Part shown: positions 61,734 to 64,000 of the stretch, piece after piece | Layout: each line of letters begins with the position of its first letter | Position numbering within the stretch: the stretch's first letter is position 1 | NCBI GenBank assembly: GCA_002084805.1 | Contig: NBMC01000001.1 | Span: 62,001 to 126,000 of the forward strand | Direction: 5' to 3' | Length of the DNA stretch: 64,000 bases | Source: Spirochaetaceae bacterium 4572_59 | GTDB lineage: Bacteria; Spirochaetota; Spirochaetia; DSM-2461 | Notes under the pieces: generated by a model | What the model saw: the letters and a program-made list of their open reading frames with translations, nothing else | Databases searched by the model: none | What the model was told of the DNA's origin: nothing | Position numbers and translations under genes: made by a program

Positions 61734-63152
61734 ATGCCCCTGGATTATTTTGAACTGAAGAGCCCCCTTATCGCAGGATTCCTTGACCGTGTCTTTTCAG
61801 ATGTGGCGGTCAGGCAGATTCGCGAATCAGAGATTATCATGCGACTGGAAGACTACCTTTTCTCCCTGCGGGAATTGGAATCGGAGGACCGTTTTCCCCG
61901 CAGTGCGGCAGATTATCTGAACGAATGGAGCCGGAACGACAAGGGCTGGCTGCGAAAATTCTATCCTCCGGGGATCGACGAACCCCATTTTGATCTGACC
62001 CCGGCCAGTGAAAAATCTCTTCAGTGGATGCGTGAGCTTTTCGAGCGTTCCTTTATCGGAACAGAAAGCCGCCTCTATTCCAGCATCGAGCTGCTGAAGC
62101 AGATTGTCCATGGGATGGAGGAGGATGAGGATGCCAGAATCGCCCGTCTGGAGGAAGAGAAGGTCAGGATCGACCGTGAGATCAAGAGGGTCCGGGAGGG
62201 CGATGTCCCTCTGCTGAGTGACCGCGAAGTAAGAGAGCGATTTCTTCAGTTTGAACGGCAGTCCGGTGAACTATTAAGCGATTTCAGAGCGGTGGAGCAG
62301 AACTTCCGTGATCTAGACCGTGAAACCCGTGAAAAAATCGCTTCATGGACCGGGGAGAAGAGTGGTCTCCTTAAAACCCTGCTGGGGGAACGGGACGCCA
62401 TCTCCGGATCTGACGAAGGTCAGAGCTTTTCAGCCTTCTGGGATTTCTTGATGTCCTCCGCCAGTCAGGAGGAACTTTCTGATCTACTGGATACTGTTTG
62501 CTCCCTGGAGCCGGTAAAAGGGTTGGAGGATTTTTCCCGTTACAGGCGCATACACTTTGACTGGATGCGTGCGGGAGAGCAGACCCAGCGCACCGTAGCC
62601 CGGCTGAGTCAACAGCTGCGCCGTTTTCTGGACGATAAAAGCTTTTATGAGAACCGGAGGATCAGCCGGCTCCTGGACAGTATTGAACAACAGGCTCTCA
62701 AAATCCGGGGAGACACTCCCGAGGGGATCTTTATGGAGTTGGGCGGATTTAAGCCGGATGTTCGGATGCCCATGGAGCACCCTCTGTTTTCTCCACCGCT
62801 TACACAGGATCTGCAGGCCTCCATGGATGAGATCGATCTGAGTGATCTGGATGACAAAGCATTATTCAAGCAGACCTTTGTGGATAAGAAGAGACTGAAC
62901 GGGAATATCAGACGGTTTTTGCAGAAAGTGGATCAGGCCACACTGGGACAGATTCTGCAGGAGCATCCCCTGGAGGAAGGCTTGGCCGAACTCCTTACCT
63001 ATCTGCATATTGCAGAGGAACAGCTATCTGCCTTGGTGGATGATAAAGAGAAGGAACTTGTAGTGTGGACCGATCATGTCGGCATTCAAAGGCAGGCAAA
63101 GATACCCAGAATACTATTTAACAGGACAGGCTATGAACGAAACAAAGGGTGA
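61734..63152 (+). CDS. jetA: Wadjet defence protein JetA (DUF3375, kleisin-like)
   Basis: 472 residues, the DUF3375 family: SPLIAGFLDRVF opening, NEWSRNDKGWLRKFYPPGIDEPHFDLTPASEKSLQWMRE landmarks, a long charged coiled coil (about 125-230), and a DQATLGQILQEHPLEEGLAELLTYLHIAE end. JetA is the MukF/kleisin-like part of a condensin-type complex that binds and cuts circular plasmid DNA. It overlaps jetB by 20 bases. Confidence 0.93.
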   Translation: MPLDYFELKSPLIAGFLDRVFSDVAVRQIRESEIIMRLEDYLFSLRELESEDRFPRSAADYLNEWSRNDKGWLRKFYPPGIDEPHFDLTPASEKSLQWMRELFERSFIGTESRLYSSIELLKQIVHGMEEDEDARIARLEEEKVRIDREIKRVREGDVPLLSDREVRERFLQFERQSGELLSDFRAVEQNFRDLDRETREKIASWTGEKSGLLKTLLGERDAISGSDEGQSFSAFWDFLMSSASQEELSDLLDTVCSLEPVKGLEDFSRYRRIHFDWMRAGEQTQRTVARLSQQLRRFLDDKSFYENRRISRLLDSIEQQALKIRGDTPEGIFMELGGFKPDVRMPMEHPLFSPPLTQDLQASMDEIDLSDLDDKALFKQTFVDKKRLNGNIRRFLQKVDQATLGQILQEHPLEEGLAELLTYLHIAEEQLSALVDDKEKELVVWTDHVGIQRQAKIPRILFNRTGYERNKG

Positions 63153-63726
63153 AAGCGAATTTTCAATACTGCTGGTTTCACTGATGAAATCGGTGATGAA
63201 CCGGGAGGATAATCCCTCCCGCTGGCAGCAGCTCCTCAACAGTCAGAGCGAACTGCGGGAATATCTTTCCCGTATGGCTTTGGATCTTGTCATCGACGAA
63301 GAGGAGGGATTTGCCTATCTGAGGAACCTGGATCTGCAGGAGGAGTCCGTCCCCCGCTTGATCAGTCGCAGGCCTCTCTCCTATCCCGTCAGTCTGCTTC
63401 TCGCTCTCTTGAGGAGAAAAATGTCCGAGCATGATGCGGGCAGTGGCGAAGTGAGGATTATTCTGGATAAACAGGATGTTCTGGATATGCTGGCGGTCTA
63501 TTTTCCTGTGGGGATGAACGAGGTTCAATTTGTACGCAGGGCCGAGGGATATATGAAAAGGGCTGCTGAAATGGGATTTATCCGTTATCTGGGAGAGGAT
63601 AAGCAAAAACTGGAGATAAAGAGGATCCTCAAAGCATTTGTGGACGCCCAGTGGCTAAATGAACTTGATCTGAAACTTAATGAGTATAAGAGGCATGGCG
63701 GACTGGATGAGGGGGATGAGCTATGA
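63133..63726 (+). CDS. jetB: Wadjet defence protein JetB (DUF4194)
   Basis: 197 residues from the ATG at 63133 (an in-frame start at 63076 is inside jetA). The DUF4194 pattern, a MukE-like winged-helix protein: [33 protein letters not shown] in outline, [48 protein letters not shown]. It bridges JetA and the ATPase. Stop overlaps the jetC ATG by four bases. Confidence 0.92.
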   Translation: MNETKGESEFSILLVSLMKSVMNREDNPSRWQQLLNSQSELREYLSRMALDLVIDEEEGFAYLRNLDLQEESVPRLISRRPLSYPVSLLLALLRRKMSEHDAGSGEVRIILDKQDVLDMLAVYFPVGMNEVQFVRRAEGYMKRAAEMGFIRYLGEDKQKLEIKRILKAFVDAQWLNELDLKLNEYKRHGGLDEGDEL

Positions 63727-64000
63727 CTGGCGGCGATGGCTTTCTCGAATTCTCCGAAGACGATGGTTTGGCGGGATTCCGGCTGGAACGGATGGAACTC
63801 TTTAACTGGGGAACATTTCATAATGCAGTGTGGGAGTTTCCCCTGGCTGGTAAAAACGGTCTGCTGACGGGGGATATCGGTTCGGGTAAGTCCACTCTGG
63901 TGGATGCGGTGACCACCCTCTTGGTACCGCCGGGGAAAATTCGCTACAACAAGGCTGCCGGTGCGGAGAAAAAGGAGCGCTCCCTGCGGTCCTACGTTTT
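63723..64000 (+). CDS. jetC: Wadjet SMC-like ATPase JetC, 3' partial
   Basis: First 92 codons only; the gene runs off the window. The start shows the MukB/SbcC-like opening: [15 protein letters not shown], then Walker [16 protein letters not shown] (GDIGSGKST at 50-58), and [18 protein letters not shown], the expected JetC signature. It is the SMC motor of the Wadjet complex. jetD, a topoisomerase-VI-A-like nuclease, would be expected further right. Confidence 0.92.
   Translation, partial: MTGGDGFLEFSEDDGLAGFRLERMELFNWGTFHNAVWEFPLAGKNGLLTGDIGSGKSTLVDAVTTLLVPPGKIRYNKAAGAEKKERSLRSYV

Noticed and set aside
1-64000. CRISPR arrays, rRNA or tRNA genes
   Set aside because: No regularly spaced direct repeats, no rRNA-like blocks and no cloverleaf-like stretches were noticed in the intergenic parts; no covariance search could be run.

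Overview
The window looks like chromosome from a free-living, fermentative spirochaete (Spirochaetales, Oceanispirochaeta/Spirochaeta-like). This is inferred from protein style rather than a marker gene. Supporting points are a Rex-linked trimeric [FeFe] hydrogenase, LPP20 and DUF4416 proteins, a GldA/GldFG-type ABC system, MORN repeats and many two-component proteins. There are no rRNA or tRNA genes that I can see.

Layout. 1-1.2 kb: 3' part of a papain-like protease with fibronectin-like domains. 1.4-4.9 kb (minus): an LPP20 lipoprotein, then PHP, DRTGG and CBS-HATPase signalling proteins, and the redox repressor Rex with an operator upstream of its start. 5.1-10.1 kb (plus): hydrogenase operon hydC - HATPase - 2Fe-2S protein - hydB - hydA, ending in a clear terminator. 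10.2-12.8 kb: a frameshifted sensor remnant, a TetR regulator and a TIM-barrel glycosidase-like protein. 12.8-17.2 kb (minus): DUF4340, a GldF-GldG fusion and a GldA ATPase. 17.4-23.2 kb: thioredoxin-like protein, thioesterase, a DUF4230 operon, decayed ferredoxin-thioredoxin-reductase and HAD genes, and a MORN protein.

23.3-47.3 kb is rich in signal transduction. It holds a double-receiver regulator with a hybrid kinase, an NtrC/HK pair facing a sigma-54 promoter with two matching upstream sites, a binding-protein/hybrid-kinase pair, and a lone receiver. Metabolic genes are interspersed: ThrH, a uracil permease, a phosphoribosyltransferase, a peptide-binding protein, an aldo/keto reductase, a transglycosylase and a DAHP synthase-prephenate dehydratase fusion. 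Housekeeping ung and leuS follow at 47.4-51.1 kb, with a truncated REP-associated transposase between them.

51.2-64 kb is an accessory, defence-type region. A decayed gene and a WYL regulator lead to a GC-rich palindromic element. Then comes a type I restriction-modification operon (hsdM-hsdS-DNA-binding protein-doc-hsdR) that is AT-richer than its surroundings. An attC-like integron recombination site lies directly after hsdR. An unrecognised 202-aa protein follows, and then a Wadjet anti-plasmid operon (jetA, jetB, start of jetC) that runs off the window; jetD would be expected beyond.

Common threads are control of hydrogen/NADH balance by Rex, heavy use of histidine-kinase-type ATPases, and a defence island with traces of mobile DNA and several genes caught in decay.
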